Assembly (NCBI GenBank): GCA_913063225.1
Contig: CAJXYP010000014.1
Coordinates: 1-64,000, forward strand
Direction of reading: 5' to 3'
DNA length: 64,000 bases
DNA from: an uncultured Cellvibrionales bacterium
Lineage (GTDB): Bacteria; Pseudomonadota; Gammaproteobacteria; Pseudomonadales; GM7GCV1
This document shows positions 8,588-18,050 of this stretch, one piece after another (the stretch's first letter is position 1; every line of letters starts with the position of its first letter). Made by a program: the position numbers and the translations under genes. Below the pieces are notes generated by a model. It searched no databases and was not told where the DNA came from. It saw only the letters and a program-made list of their open reading frames with translations.

Positions 8588-9523
8588 ATGTGGCGCTTTA
8601 TTGGTTGGAGGTTCGCACAGTCCATTCCCGTCATCCTGGCGGTAATAACCATTACTTTTTTCTTGGTACGTCTTGCGCCGGGTGGTCCATTTTCCAGTGA
8701 GAAAGCGGTTTCCCCGCAGGTACAAGCCGCACTAGAAGCGCAATACAACCTCGATCAGTCAATGCCTCAGCAATACATATCCTATTTAGCTGATCTAGCT
8801 CGTGGCGACTTCGGACCTTCCTTCAAATTCCCCGGCCGCTCAGTGAATGAGCTGATTTTCTCTGGCCTACCGATTACTGCCGAACTGGGCTTTTACGCCA
8901 TGCTGGTTGCGGTCTTTATTGGTGGATTGGCGGGCGTAATTGCCTCCCTCAAACCGAACACTATGCAAGATTACGGACCAATGGGATTGGCTATGGTGGG
9001 CATTTGCATGCCGTCCTTCTTGTTGGGCCCGCTTTTGGTATTGGTATTTGGCATTTGGTTGGACTGGTTGCCTGTATCCGGTTGGGGCAGTTCTTCCGGT
9101 GACAAAATACTTCCCAGTATCACCTTAGGAGCAATGTATGCGGGCTATATTGCCCGTTTAAGCCGTTCTGGCATGTTGGAGGTGATGTCGCAAGACTATT
9201 TGCGTACAGCGCGAGCCAAGGGTCTACCTGAATACCTGGTTATCACTAAACATGCTCTTCGTGGCGGTTTACTCCCAGTCATTACCTATCTAGGGCCTGC
9301 ATTTGCGGGGCTATTGAGTGGCTCTTTTGTTGTAGAGACGGTTTTTCAGATTCCCGGGTTAGGCCGCTTCTATGTGCAAGCCGCCTTTAATCGTGATTAC
9401 ACCATGATTTTGGGAACAACCACTTTCTTGGCTACGTTAATCATATTTTTCAACCTGCTATCCGACGTATTAGCCGCCTGGCTTAACCCCCGGCTTCGTT
9501 ACCAATTCAAGAAGAAAACATGA
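8588..9523 (+). CDS. oppB: Oligopeptide ABC transporter permease, OppB type
   Basis: A 311-residue inner-membrane permease with six predicted membrane segments. It starts with the family pattern (RFAQSIPVILAVITITFFLVRLAPGG) and carries the EAA coupling loop (YLRTARAKGLPEYLVITKHALR, about 203-224) that docks on the ATPase. It overlaps the OppC gene by 4 bases (ATGA), indicating tight translational coupling. It forms the heterodimeric channel with the next gene product. Confidence 0.94.
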   Translation: MWRFIGWRFAQSIPVILAVITITFFLVRLAPGGPFSSEKAVSPQVQAALEAQYNLDQSMPQQYISYLADLARGDFGPSFKFPGRSVNELIFSGLPITAELGFYAMLVAVFIGGLAGVIASLKPNTMQDYGPMGLAMVGICMPSFLLGPLLVLVFGIWLDWLPVSGWGSSSGDKILPSITLGAMYAGYIARLSRSGMLEVMSQDYLRTARAKGLPEYLVITKHALRGGLLPVITYLGPAFAGLLSGSFVVETVFQIPGLGRFYVQAAFNRDYTMILGTTTFLATLIIFFNLLSDVLAAWLNPRLRYQFKKKT

Positions 9524-10410
9524 CGGAAGCTACTCAAACAGGTCAGCTTATGGAAGTGCCTAAGGGCGTTTCCCTATGGCAAGACGCTGCTACCCGTCTG
9601 CGCAAAAACAAATTGGCAATGTTTGGATTGGTGTTTTTGATTTTCATTATATTGCTTTGCTTGATTACGCCCTGGATTGCTCCTTACGGATACGAAGAGC
9701 AAAACTTAAGACTGGGAGCGACCAGCCCAAGCGCTGCCCATTGGTTGGGTACAGATATATTTGGTAGAGATATGCTCACGCGTATTCTCTATGGCGGCCG
9801 CGTATCTCTTTTTGTCGGCTTTATCGCAACGGCAGTGGCGTTGGTTATAGGCGTTACCTACGGCGCTATTGCCGGCTATGCAGGCGGCAGAACAGACAGC
9901 ATCATGATGCGATTTGTAGACATTTTGTACGCCATGCCTTTCATGATATTTATTGTGTTATTGATGGTGGTATTTGGCCGAAACATCCTTCTGCTGTTTC
10001 TAGCGATTGGCGCGGTTGAGTGGCTCACTATGGCTCGTATTGTGCGCGGACAAATTCAAAACCTGAAACACCAGGAGTTTGTTGAAGCTGCCGTTTCCAT
10101 CGGTTTATCTTCCTTTGCGATTGTCTGGAAACACCTTATTCCCAATGCGCTTGGCCCCGTGATTGTTTACACCACTCTGACTATTCCCAGCGTAATGCTA
10201 CTCGAAGCTTTTCTCAGCTTCTTGGGCTTGGGCATTCAACCTCCTAGCTCATCATGGGGATTACTTATCTCCAACGGGGTGGAGAGCATGGAAGAATATC
10301 CCTGGTTACTTATCTTTCCCGGTTTAGCCTTAACACTGACACTATTTGCGCTAAATTTTCTGGGTGACGGATTGCGCGATGCGCTCGATCCAAGAAGTTC
10401 GGGAGATTAA
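9520..10410 (+). CDS. oppC: Oligopeptide ABC transporter permease, OppC type
   Basis: A 296-residue inner-membrane permease with the OppC N-terminal helix (residues about 30-52), the WLGTDIFGRDMLTRILYGGRVSL signature and an EAA loop (EFVEAAVSIGLSS, near 186). It partners with OppB. The start overlaps the end of oppB by 4 bases and the stop shares a base with the start of the ATPase gene, so all are translated as one operon. Confidence 0.94.
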   Translation: MTEATQTGQLMEVPKGVSLWQDAATRLRKNKLAMFGLVFLIFIILLCLITPWIAPYGYEEQNLRLGATSPSAAHWLGTDIFGRDMLTRILYGGRVSLFVGFIATAVALVIGVTYGAIAGYAGGRTDSIMMRFVDILYAMPFMIFIVLLMVVFGRNILLLFLAIGAVEWLTMARIVRGQIQNLKHQEFVEAAVSIGLSSFAIVWKHLIPNALGPVIVYTTLTIPSVMLLEAFLSFLGLGIQPPSSSWGLLISNGVESMEEYPWLLIFPGLALTLTLFALNFLGDGLRDALDPRSSGD

Positions 10411-12020
10411 TGAAAAGTCTATTAGAAGTTGACAATCTAGCGGTACATTTCCATACCCGCAATGGTTTGGTTAAAGCAGTCGATGGCATCAGCTTCAAAG
10501 TTGAAGCAGGCGAGACTACTGCCATTATTGGTGAGTCAGGTTCTGGTAAATCGGTGGCCTGTTATAGCCTGCTCGGCCTAATACCTAAGCCTCCGGGAAA
10601 GATTGAATCTGGTAGCGCGCTATTTGATGGCAAAGACTTGCTAAAGCTTAGCGAGAGAGAACTTCGCAAGGTCCGGGGAAAAGGCATCTCGATAATTTTC
10701 CAAGACCCTATGACGTCGTTGAACCCTTTTTTAAAAGTTGGTACGCAGCTAATAGAGCCTTTGCAACTGCATTTTGGCATGGGTAAAAAAGAAGCTTGGG
10801 CGAAGGCGACTTCTGTTTTAGAAGAAGTTGGCATCAAGAATGCTGACAAGCGTATGGATTCCTGGCCCTTTGAGTTTTCTGGAGGCATGCGGCAAAGGGT
10901 AGTAATTGCTATGGCTCTAATTACCGAGCCAAAGATTATTATCGCTGATGAACCCACAACTGCATTGGATGTAACCGTACAGGCACAAATTCTAAAACTA
11001 CTTAAAGATCTTCAAGAAAAACGCCAAATCGGTGTGCTATTTATTAGTCACGACCTCAGCGTTGTTGCCGATATCGCTGACGATATAGTGGTTATGAAAG
11101 ATGGTAAATTTGTAGAGCAGGGCAGTCGTGATGATATCTTTGAGCGGCCTCAGCACGACTATACAAAGAAGCTCTTGAATGCAGTACCCACTGCGCAGAA
11201 GCCTCCGTCGGAGAGCAGCGCAAAACCCCTCTTGGTGGTGAATCATCTGTGCACCCAGTTTTCCAGCAATACGCCCGGTGAAATTATTAAGGCCGTACAA
11301 GATGTTTCTTTCACCATAGAACGTAACGAAGTTGTCGGATTAGTGGGCGAATCCGGATCTGGTAAATCAACACTAGGCCGATCTATTATGCGTCTGGTGC
11401 GGCCACACTCCGGTTCGGTGCTTTTTGATGGCAGAGAAATGACGGAGATCGAGGGCAAAAACCTAAAAGATATGCGTCGGCGTATGCAGATGATTTTTCA
11501 AGATCCTTATGCCTCTTTGAATCCGCGAATGTCTGTATATGACACCTTGGCTGAGCCAATACTGCTGCACAAAATCGCAAATAAGAAAGGCTTGGATAAG
11601 GAAGTATTCAGGCTAATGGATTCCGTTGGCTTGGCCAGAGAATCCGTACTTCGATATCCCCACGAGTTCTCAGGTGGCCAAAGGCAGCGTATCGCTATAG
11701 GCAGGGCGATCTCAACCAAGCCCGAGTTTATCGTCGCAGATGAACCTGTATCGGCTTTGGATGTAACCATTCAAGCGCAAATACTCGATCTATTACTAGA
11801 TTTAGTGTCCGAGTTCGATTTGACCATGCTGTTTATTTCCCATGATCTCGGAGTCGTTCGATACCTGGCGGATCGAATTTTGGTGATGAACGAAGGGCAG
11901 TTGGTGGAATCCGGAACTACGGACGCCGTCCTAAATAACCCCCAACAGCTTTACACCCAGACATTACTGCAGGCCATCCCCGGAAAATCCTTAGTGCAAA
12001 ACAGTCAAGAATTAAGCTAA
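10410..12020 (+). CDS. Fused OppD-OppF dual ATPase of the oligopeptide transporter
   Basis: A 536-residue protein with two complete ABC ATPase domains. Domain 1 (about 1-265) has Walker A GESGSGKS, signature FSGGMRQR and Walker B IIADEPTT. Domain 2 (about 272-530) has a second GESGSGKS, FSGGQRQR and FIVADEPVS. OppD and OppF are separate in E. coli, whereas fused forms are known in YejF/GsiA-type systems. One polypeptide can therefore energise the OppBC channel. Each half ends in the oligopeptide-transporter C-terminal stretch (HDYTKKLLNAVP and QLYTQTLLQAIPG). Confidence 0.94.
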   Translation: MKSLLEVDNLAVHFHTRNGLVKAVDGISFKVEAGETTAIIGESGSGKSVACYSLLGLIPKPPGKIESGSALFDGKDLLKLSERELRKVRGKGISIIFQDPMTSLNPFLKVGTQLIEPLQLHFGMGKKEAWAKATSVLEEVGIKNADKRMDSWPFEFSGGMRQRVVIAMALITEPKIIIADEPTTALDVTVQAQILKLLKDLQEKRQIGVLFISHDLSVVADIADDIVVMKDGKFVEQGSRDDIFERPQHDYTKKLLNAVPTAQKPPSESSAKPLLVVNHLCTQFSSNTPGEIIKAVQDVSFTIERNEVVGLVGESGSGKSTLGRSIMRLVRPHSGSVLFDGREMTEIEGKNLKDMRRRMQMIFQDPYASLNPRMSVYDTLAEPILLHKIANKKGLDKEVFRLMDSVGLARESVLRYPHEFSGGQRQRIAIGRAISTKPEFIVADEPVSALDVTIQAQILDLLLDLVSEFDLTMLFISHDLGVVRYLADRILVMNEGQLVESGTTDAVLNNPQQLYTQTLLQAIPGKSLVQNSQELS

Positions 12021-12081
12021 TCTTCAACTTTAGGGTCAAACAATTATCGATCCGAGAAACAACAGAGCAGGTTAACCTTTT

Positions 12082-12909
12082 ATGGACTATTACCGGGGCC
12101 GCAAGCAAGACGGCCTATCCAATACCCTAATACTTACCCTTATTGTCGGCTTAACTTTGGTGGTTGCTTATGCGTGGCTCTCAAGTAGAAACCCGGCACT
12201 CGTCATACAACCAAACACACAGCCCGCAGTGGTCGTAGTTCCGGTAGTCCGGCAGCCAATAGCGCTCACGCCCTTACCCGAAACTACGGAAGAGATTGCC
12301 AGAAGTTACCAGCTTGAGGGCGATCTACCTATGCTCGGAACTAGTGATGATCCTTTAAAAGCGCATCTTCGATTGTTGGCAGGGGCCTTACCCGTGAGTT
12401 GGTTGAGCGGCGACCAGCTTCTGCAAAAAATCGTCCTTCAGGTCGACAATATTTCCCATGGTGACCTTATATACCAACACACACCATTGATTGCGCCTTC
12501 AGGGTCGCTTTTGGTAATAGAAACTCAGGAAGAGAATGTTTACCTGTTGGATACTTCTAGCTACTCACGCTACAACCTTTATGCGGATTTTGCCGCCAAT
12601 GTCGATCAAGAGCTGCTAGTGGCCTTTTATCGCTACTACGAACCTCTGTTAGACCAGGCCTATATTAAGCTGGGCAACGAGCCGGGTAAATTTAGATCCG
12701 TGTTAGTCAGTGCTTTAGAACTAATTCAGGGAACACCTGCCGTTGAAGGCGAAATCCGTTTAACCCGACCACTTCTCAGCTACGAATTCGAAGATCAAAA
12801 CTTGGAAAATTTGAGCATGGCAGAAAAACAAATGCTTAGGATGGGGCCAGAGAATACGAGAAAAATCCAATCAGGATTACAGCCTTTACTGGACGCTATC
12901 TCCGGATAA
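12082..12909 (+). CDS. DUF3014 membrane-anchored protein
   Basis: A 275-residue protein with one N-terminal membrane segment (about 13-31), a proline/valine-rich linker, and a periplasmic domain resembling DUF3014 (LPMLGTSDDPLKAHLRLL, then VDNISHGDL near 119). No enzyme motif is visible. It follows the oligopeptide operon by 61 bases with no clear terminator between, so read-through is possible. Function unknown. Confidence 0.75.
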   Translation: MDYYRGRKQDGLSNTLILTLIVGLTLVVAYAWLSSRNPALVIQPNTQPAVVVVPVVRQPIALTPLPETTEEIARSYQLEGDLPMLGTSDDPLKAHLRLLAGALPVSWLSGDQLLQKIVLQVDNISHGDLIYQHTPLIAPSGSLLVIETQEENVYLLDTSSYSRYNLYADFAANVDQELLVAFYRYYEPLLDQAYIKLGNEPGKFRSVLVSALELIQGTPAVEGEIRLTRPLLSYEFEDQNLENLSMAEKQMLRMGPENTRKIQSGLQPLLDAISG

Positions 12910-12914
12910 CAAAC

Positions 12915-13610
12915 TCATACATCTTCTATACAGGTTTCTTCGATTAGCCTGATATAACATTGCTGATGTTGCTCGTAGATATCTAGCAAGGACTCTGGAA
13001 CGGGTTCCAGCTTCACTTTTTGTCTCTTCTCAAAGCCTGAGCTTTTGCCCGCCTGAATTTGCCACTTATCTCCAACTGACCAGTCCGTTTGATGCTTAGG
13101 CTCCCAACTAAGGGCCTCCGGCAGATGGTCAATATGCAGCGCCTCACAGAGATCGCGAACGGTCATTTCCGGGTCTTCCAGCAACTGGTCAGCGAGTATC
13201 AATTTTGGTGTTTTACCAGTCAATTCTCTAATACGATCAAATGTTTCATACAAAGCGATGTATCCGAATTCATGAGACTTAACCTCTGGATTGACCGCTA
13301 AATGAGAATGAAAGGTCGCCAAAGGAGAACGCAATACAATTACATGGGTGAAGGCGTTTACAAAGTCTGGAGACCCTACTATAGGCTGAGGCACATGGTG
13401 GGCTATGTCTTTCACAAAAACGGGAAGGTCGGAGTTTTGAATATCCTGCAACAAACTATTTTTAGCTGTCTGCGGGTCTGCATCCTGCCAGTAAGTGTCG
13501 CCAAAGGGTTCGTGAATAACTGCATAGTCACCGCGTGAGCGAAAGTAAACTTCCATCGCGGTAGAAAGAGATCGTGGGTGACCCCATAGGAAAATATTGT
13601 CAGTTGGCAT
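12915..13610 (-). CDS. Sulfotransferase-family protein
   Basis: A 231-residue protein. The N-terminal WGHPRSLSTAMEV is the 5'-phosphosulfate (PAPS) binding loop form found in small bacterial sulfotransferase-like proteins. The HVIVLRSPLATFHSH stretch near residue 90 fits the 3'-phosphate binding region, and a late DQLLEDPEMTVRDLCEALHI is also typical. The acceptor is unknown. It is convergent with the DUF3014 gene (5-base gap) and has no operon partner. Confidence 0.8.
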   Translation of the reverse strand: MPTDNIFLWGHPRSLSTAMEVYFRSRGDYAVIHEPFGDTYWQDADPQTAKNSLLQDIQNSDLPVFVKDIAHHVPQPIVGSPDFVNAFTHVIVLRSPLATFHSHLAVNPEVKSHEFGYIALYETFDRIRELTGKTPKLILADQLLEDPEMTVRDLCEALHIDHLPEALSWEPKHQTDWSVGDKWQIQAGKSSGFEKRQKVKLEPVPESLLDIYEQHQQCYIRLIEETCIEDV

Positions 13611-13699
13611 AGTAATAAAACCAAGGTAATAGAGAGAGGGATGCTCTTACTTTTTTTTAGTGGTCAGAACTAGATTAAGAACTGGAATCAGTGCTTGGT

Positions 13700-13828
13700 T
13701 CAGGGTCCGGATTCAGAGTTAGGTTCTTCGAAAAGTATCTCTTTATTTCGGCCTTCATCTTTTGCTTGGTAGAGTGCGTCATCTACCCTTGTGAGCTTTA
13801 AGTTCAATACCTTATCCTGTTCAATAAC
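13700..13828 (-). pseudogene. Remnant of a GGDEF (diguanylate cyclase) C-terminus
   Basis: The minus strand reads KLTRVDDALYQAKDEGRN then KEILFEEP and a TGA stop at 13700-13702. This is the usual end of GGDEF domains (ADxALYxAKxxGRN). The frame is open upstream only to a stop at 13910-13912, has no plausible start, and lacks the GGDEF core. It is best read as the 3' scar of a deleted gene. It accounts for part of the 345-base gap between the sulfotransferase and SUKH genes; I see nothing else there. Confidence 0.75.
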
Positions 13829-13955
13829 TGCATTTTTACAGGGTCTATTCTGAAATAGACTCTTTACTATCGAACTACAATATAGGGCATATCCACTTGT
13901 ATCAAGAAACTAGGCTAATTGAGCTATCTATCCCGACTGGACAACATAAAGCCCG

Positions 13956-14357
13956 CTAGTCTGCTAACCAGATATCTCGCGCCCAATGCCAGATGGAATC
14001 CCAAATTTGATCCGCGAGTTCACCATTTTCCCAGAGATGAATTTCACCATCTTGATCTATGGCGTAATAGTCGCCGCCGGTTTCGCAAATGGGAACTAAA
14101 TCCCGTGGCAGTCCCAAATTCCATGCTTGGGCGGTAACATCAGGAATGTAGGTATGAAGCGCTGAATCAGAAGCGGTGCAGGGCTCAATTGATCCGTAGA
14201 TAACATCACCAACTTCCAACAAGAACATTTTGAGCTCAGGTGGCAAGTGGATTAGCAAAATCTCTTCAACTTCGATGAGGTCTTCGTGCGTTGGCAGTTC
14301 GAGAGGAATAGGAACGGACTGATTCAGTTCTCTAAGTTGTTCAATTACTTCTTCCAT
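13956..14357 (-). CDS. SMI1/KNR4 (SUKH) family protein
   Basis: A 133-residue protein matching the SUKH pattern: an N-terminal helix with LPPELKMFLLEVGDV (about 38-52), then LPRDLVPICETGGDYYAIDQDGEIHLWE, and a C-terminal tryptophan-rich helix. In bacteria SUKH proteins are often immunity proteins to polymorphic toxins, but stand-alone housekeeping members are common. No toxin gene is adjacent, so the immunity role is unproven. It appears monocistronic and starts from ATG. Confidence 0.82.
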   Translation of the reverse strand: MEEVIEQLRELNQSVPIPLELPTHEDLIEVEEILLIHLPPELKMFLLEVGDVIYGSIEPCTASDSALHTYIPDVTAQAWNLGLPRDLVPICETGGDYYAIDQDGEIHLWENGELADQIWDSIWHWARDIWLAD

Positions 14358-14427
14358 TACTAGGTAGCTCTCTAAATTTATCTTGGTTGTGCTCTTGGTA
14401 TTAGTAGCACTGGCTATTAAATTAAGG

Positions 14428-15588
14428 CTAATCCCGACGTAAACGGTCGGAGACCGCCAGTGGGTTAGGGTAGTTAAAAATGACGATATAGCTGGATACG
14501 AGGAAAGTGATTATGGCCGTTGCCTGAATAAGCATAGAGCCCATTTCAGTGAGCAAGCCTATGTCATAGGCGAGAAAGGCTATCAGTAACGAGAACTCGC
14601 TAATTTGACCTAACCGGAAGCCAATATCCCAAGCAAGCTCATCGGTTTCGCTTTGTTTGTGCACCAGAAAGCGAAATACCACAGGCTTCAATATAAGTAC
14701 CAAAGCGGCGAGAACCAGCGCTGGAATTATTATCTGAGGCAGTAGATTTAGGTTAAAGCCGGCGCCTACAGCAAAGAAAAACAGAATCAGAAAGAAGTCG
14801 CGCAGGGGTTTCAGGCTTAGGGCGATAAATTGAGCTATCGGGCTTGTTGCGAGCGTAATACCGGCAATAAAGGCGCCTATCTCTAGGGACAACCCAAAGG
14901 CATGCGCCAGTTCCGCAATACCCAGACACCAGCCTATGGTTAGCAAGAAGATGAATTCTTGAATGCGATCAAAGCGTGCAATAAGCTTAAGAATGACAAA
15001 TTTAGTTAGCAGATAGGCAATACCGCAAACAATAGGCAAGGCAATAAAAGCCTTGCCTAAGGTCAGGTAACTAATGCTGCCGGTTTCGGCGCTGAGTAGC
15101 ACCAGCAACACAAAGATCGCCAAAAAATCCTGCAGTAGCAGTAAACCAATCATTAACTCGCCGGTGTGTTTATGATGCAACACGGTGGTCGGTAATAATT
15201 TAATTCCGATAATGGTGCTCGAAAACATCATGGCCGCGCCAATCACCAACGCTTCTAGTGCCGGGAACCCCCAAAACCAAGCCATCCCAAAACCCGCACC
15301 GCAAAACGCAATAGAGCTGAAAGCAGTTACCGCAGTGGCTTTTTTCAGGACATGGAATAGGGCGCTGGGCTGCATATCCAGACCAAGCAAGAACAATAGA
15401 AAGATAATGCCGATTTCGGCAGCCTGCTCCATTAGCTCAACGTCTTGGATCCAACCAAGCCCATAAGGCCCTATAATCGCACCCAGTAGGATGTAAACCA
15501 CTAACAGTGGCTGACGCGTGAACATAGCAATACTGGCCAGAATAGCGGCGCCGGTAAAGATCAGAAAAAAGCTATGGGTTAGTTCCAA
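14428..15588 (-). CDS. CPA2-family cation:proton antiporter (Kef/YbaL-like, no RCK domain)
   Basis: A 386-residue integral membrane protein with about 11-12 hydrophobic segments across its whole length. The Na+/H+ exchanger hallmark LLLFLLGLDMQPSAL lies near residues 61-75 and MIGLLLLQDFLAIFVLLVLL, with the conserved Asp, near 146-165. It probably exchanges K+ or Na+ for protons. KefB/C proteins carry a C-terminal NAD-binding RCK domain that is absent here, so this is a core-only transporter. Neighbours give no further functional hint. Confidence 0.88.
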   Translation of the reverse strand: MELTHSFFLIFTGAAILASIAMFTRQPLLVVYILLGAIIGPYGLGWIQDVELMEQAAEIGIIFLLFLLGLDMQPSALFHVLKKATAVTAFSSIAFCGAGFGMAWFWGFPALEALVIGAAMMFSSTIIGIKLLPTTVLHHKHTGELMIGLLLLQDFLAIFVLLVLLSAETGSISYLTLGKAFIALPIVCGIAYLLTKFVILKLIARFDRIQEFIFLLTIGWCLGIAELAHAFGLSLEIGAFIAGITLATSPIAQFIALSLKPLRDFFLILFFFAVGAGFNLNLLPQIIIPALVLAALVLILKPVVFRFLVHKQSETDELAWDIGFRLGQISEFSLLIAFLAYDIGLLTEMGSMLIQATAIITFLVSSYIVIFNYPNPLAVSDRLRRD

Positions 15589-15760
15589 GAGAGGCGGTGT
15601 TCCCTGCGCAGTGCTGCGGAAAATAGGTATTTTAGGCCAGAAGAGCCTTTAGGTCAGTAACTGAGTTAGGCAGATCTTAATCAGTGACCAGCCGATAAGT
15701 TAGGCCTCTAATCGCTTTCTAAAGCTGTCTAATTCTTTCGAATCCTTCTAGCTACTCACC

Positions 15761-16261
15761 CTAGCCACGTCTTCTAAAAAGCGGCACGGGCTCATCTACG
15801 GCGCCCTGATAGGCATCCGAAAAGTCTTTTAGTGAAGCCAGAGCTTGCTCAGGATCATAGTGTTCTGCCAACTGAAAGGCGTTAAAGCCACAGCGCACCA
15901 GATAACTTAGCTGATCCCTAATAGGGCTGCCGATTGCCCGAATTTGCCCGGTGTATTGAAACCGTTGGCGTAGTAGTCGACCAATTGAGAACCCACGGCC
16001 ATCTGCAAAAGCAGGAAAATCAACACCGATAACGGGAATAGACTGAAGGTCACCTTCAATTTGATCAGGTAGTTCGGTACTGGCAATCCAAACACCAACA
16101 TTCGCTGGCATTTTGTCTGATTCAGCCTGAAGCGCATTCCAGCAATCCAAAGGAACCAAAGTATTAGCTTCTCCTAGCTCAGCCAGAGCGCTCGGTGCGT
16201 CCTCTCGAACGACATTCCAGCTATCTTCAACCACACTGCCATCTAAAATAATCTTAGGCAT
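15761..16261 (-). CDS. DUF934 protein, sulfite reductase partner
   Basis: A 166-residue protein. I place the start at the ATG at 16261, whose codon overlaps the sulfite reductase stop region by 8 bases (ATGCCTAA). A longer in-frame ORF to 16519 only shadows the reductase gene. Family stretches IPVIGVDFPAFADGRGFS (about 85-103) and RCGFNAFQL are clear. DUF934 proteins sit directly after cysI in pseudomonads and relatives and are thought to assist sulfite reduction, but the biochemical role is not settled. Translational coupling here supports that link. Confidence 0.88.
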   Translation of the reverse strand: MPKIILDGSVVEDSWNVVREDAPSALAELGEANTLVPLDCWNALQAESDKMPANVGVWIASTELPDQIEGDLQSIPVIGVDFPAFADGRGFSIGRLLRQRFQYTGQIRAIGSPIRDQLSYLVRCGFNAFQLAEHYDPEQALASLKDFSDAYQGAVDEPVPLFRRRG

Positions 16262-17918
16262 ATGCGGCCGCCTTAAATCCATCGTGCCCAACTCGGCGAT
16301 AGGTTTCCAAAAAGCTCTCTCCTTCGATACGAACTTCCACAAAGCTATTAAGCAGCTTTTCGATAATATCCGGAACTTGCTCGCGAGAGAAAGAGGGCCC
16401 CAATACCTTGGCAAGAGAGGCTTGTTTGCCCTGATCTCCACCCAGTTGGATCTGATACCACTCCTCACCCTTCTTATCCACGCCCAGCACGCCGATGTTA
16501 CCCACATGGTGGTGGCCACAAGCGTTCATACAGCCAGAGATGTTCAGGCTGATGTCCCCCAAATCATAAAGATAATCAAGATCATCAAACTTGCGCTGAA
16601 TAGCCTCTGCTACGGGAATTGATTTCGCGTTAGCAAGGGAACAGAAATCACCGCCGGGGCAGCAAATCATATCGCTTAGCGTGCCGATAGTGGGCGACGC
16701 AAAACCTAAAGGTTTACAGGCCTGCCACAAGTCGAATAGTTGATCTTTAGCCACATCGGCTAAAACAATATTCTGTTCCTTGGTAGTTCTGGCTTCGCCT
16801 AGGGAGTATTTATCGGCCAAATCGGCAATGGCATCTAACTGCTCTGCGGTAACATCACCCGGTGGAACCCCAATCGGCTTTAACGAAAGAACTACCGAGA
16901 TATAACCAGGCTGACGATGCTCACGCGTATTGCGGGTAATCCAACGATCAAACGCCTGGTGCTCTTCACGCTGCTGTACAAGTTGCTGATCAATATTAGA
17001 AGCAACTGCATCATCGAGAATGCGATAATCAGGAGTAGGGAAGAAAGACTTCATACGGTCAATTTCTTCCGGAGTTACCGTAGATTCAGAACCTTTAAGG
17101 TGCTCCCACTCTTCCTCTACTTTCGCCGCAAAGGCTTCAGGGCCCATCGCACGAACCAGAATCTTGATACGCGCCTTATATTTATTCAGGCGGTTGCCGA
17201 ACAGGTTATAAACGCGAAGAATCGCTTCCAAGTAGGTCAATATATCTTTCTCGGCAACAAATGGACTTATTAGCGAGCCAATAACCGGCGTACGGCCCAT
17301 GCCGCCGCCCACAAAGACTTCAAAGCCAATTTCACCGGCATCGTTTGTGGTTAGCATCATGCCAATGTCGTGTACCAAAATAGCCGCACGGTCGGTCTTG
17401 CTGCCACATACGGCCATCTTGAACTTACGTGGCAAGAAGGCGAATTCAGGGTGGAAGGTGGCCCACTGGCGCATTACTTCACAGTAGGGCCGCGGGTCCA
17501 TTACTTCGTCAACCGCGACACCAGCAAAGGGGTCAGCGGTAAAGTTACGAATACAATTACCACTGGTCTGCACAGCGTGCATCTCTACAGTAGCTAGATC
17601 AGCAAGAATATCGGGAACATTCTTCAGCGCAGGCCAGTTGTACTGAATGTTCTGGCGCGTAGTGATATGTCCATAGCCTTTGTCATACTTGCGCGCAACA
17701 TGAGCCAACATACGTATCTGCGCACTAGACAACATGCCGTAAGGAATACATACGCGAAGCATGGGAGCCAGCCGCTGAACATAAAGCCCGTTCTGCAGTC
17801 GCAGGGGCAAAAATTCTTCTTCGGTTATATCACCGGCTAAATAACGCTGTGTTTGGTCGCGAAATTGCGCAACACGATCGTCAACAATTTTTTGGTCAAT
17901 AGAATCGTATCTGTACAT
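16254..17918 (-). CDS. cysI: Nitrite/sulfite reductase hemoprotein (CysI type)
   Basis: A 554-residue siroheme-[4Fe-4S] enzyme reducing sulfite to sulfide in assimilatory sulfur metabolism (nitrite is possible). Duplicated ferredoxin-like half domains and siroheme domains are present. The cofactor cysteines are visible as CCPGGDFCSLA (about 420) and SGCMNACGHH (about 462). It resembles the single-subunit type of pseudomonads, not the CysJ-dependent E. coli type, and no flavoprotein gene is adjacent. First gene of a two-gene operon with the DUF934 gene. Confidence 0.92.
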   Translation of the reverse strand: MYRYDSIDQKIVDDRVAQFRDQTQRYLAGDITEEEFLPLRLQNGLYVQRLAPMLRVCIPYGMLSSAQIRMLAHVARKYDKGYGHITTRQNIQYNWPALKNVPDILADLATVEMHAVQTSGNCIRNFTADPFAGVAVDEVMDPRPYCEVMRQWATFHPEFAFLPRKFKMAVCGSKTDRAAILVHDIGMMLTTNDAGEIGFEVFVGGGMGRTPVIGSLISPFVAEKDILTYLEAILRVYNLFGNRLNKYKARIKILVRAMGPEAFAAKVEEEWEHLKGSESTVTPEEIDRMKSFFPTPDYRILDDAVASNIDQQLVQQREEHQAFDRWITRNTREHRQPGYISVVLSLKPIGVPPGDVTAEQLDAIADLADKYSLGEARTTKEQNIVLADVAKDQLFDLWQACKPLGFASPTIGTLSDMICCPGGDFCSLANAKSIPVAEAIQRKFDDLDYLYDLGDISLNISGCMNACGHHHVGNIGVLGVDKKGEEWYQIQLGGDQGKQASLAKVLGPSFSREQVPDIIEKLLNSFVEVRIEGESFLETYRRVGHDGFKAAAYA

Positions 17919-18050
17919 CTGCCTAAGCTATATTGGTTTGGCCTTCAAGGGCGCGGACTATAGCATTCCAGCCTATGAACTGGAACGCTTGCGCTATACA
18001 AAAATGGTCTTAGCTATGTCCAAAAAGTACTAGGTGGGTGTACCGTTTAT

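Noticed and set aside
15761-16519. 252-residue ORF for the DUF934 protein
   Set aside because: The first 86 codons lie antiparallel in phase over the sulfite reductase gene and lack family similarity. The ATG at 16261 overlapping the reductase stop is the natural start.
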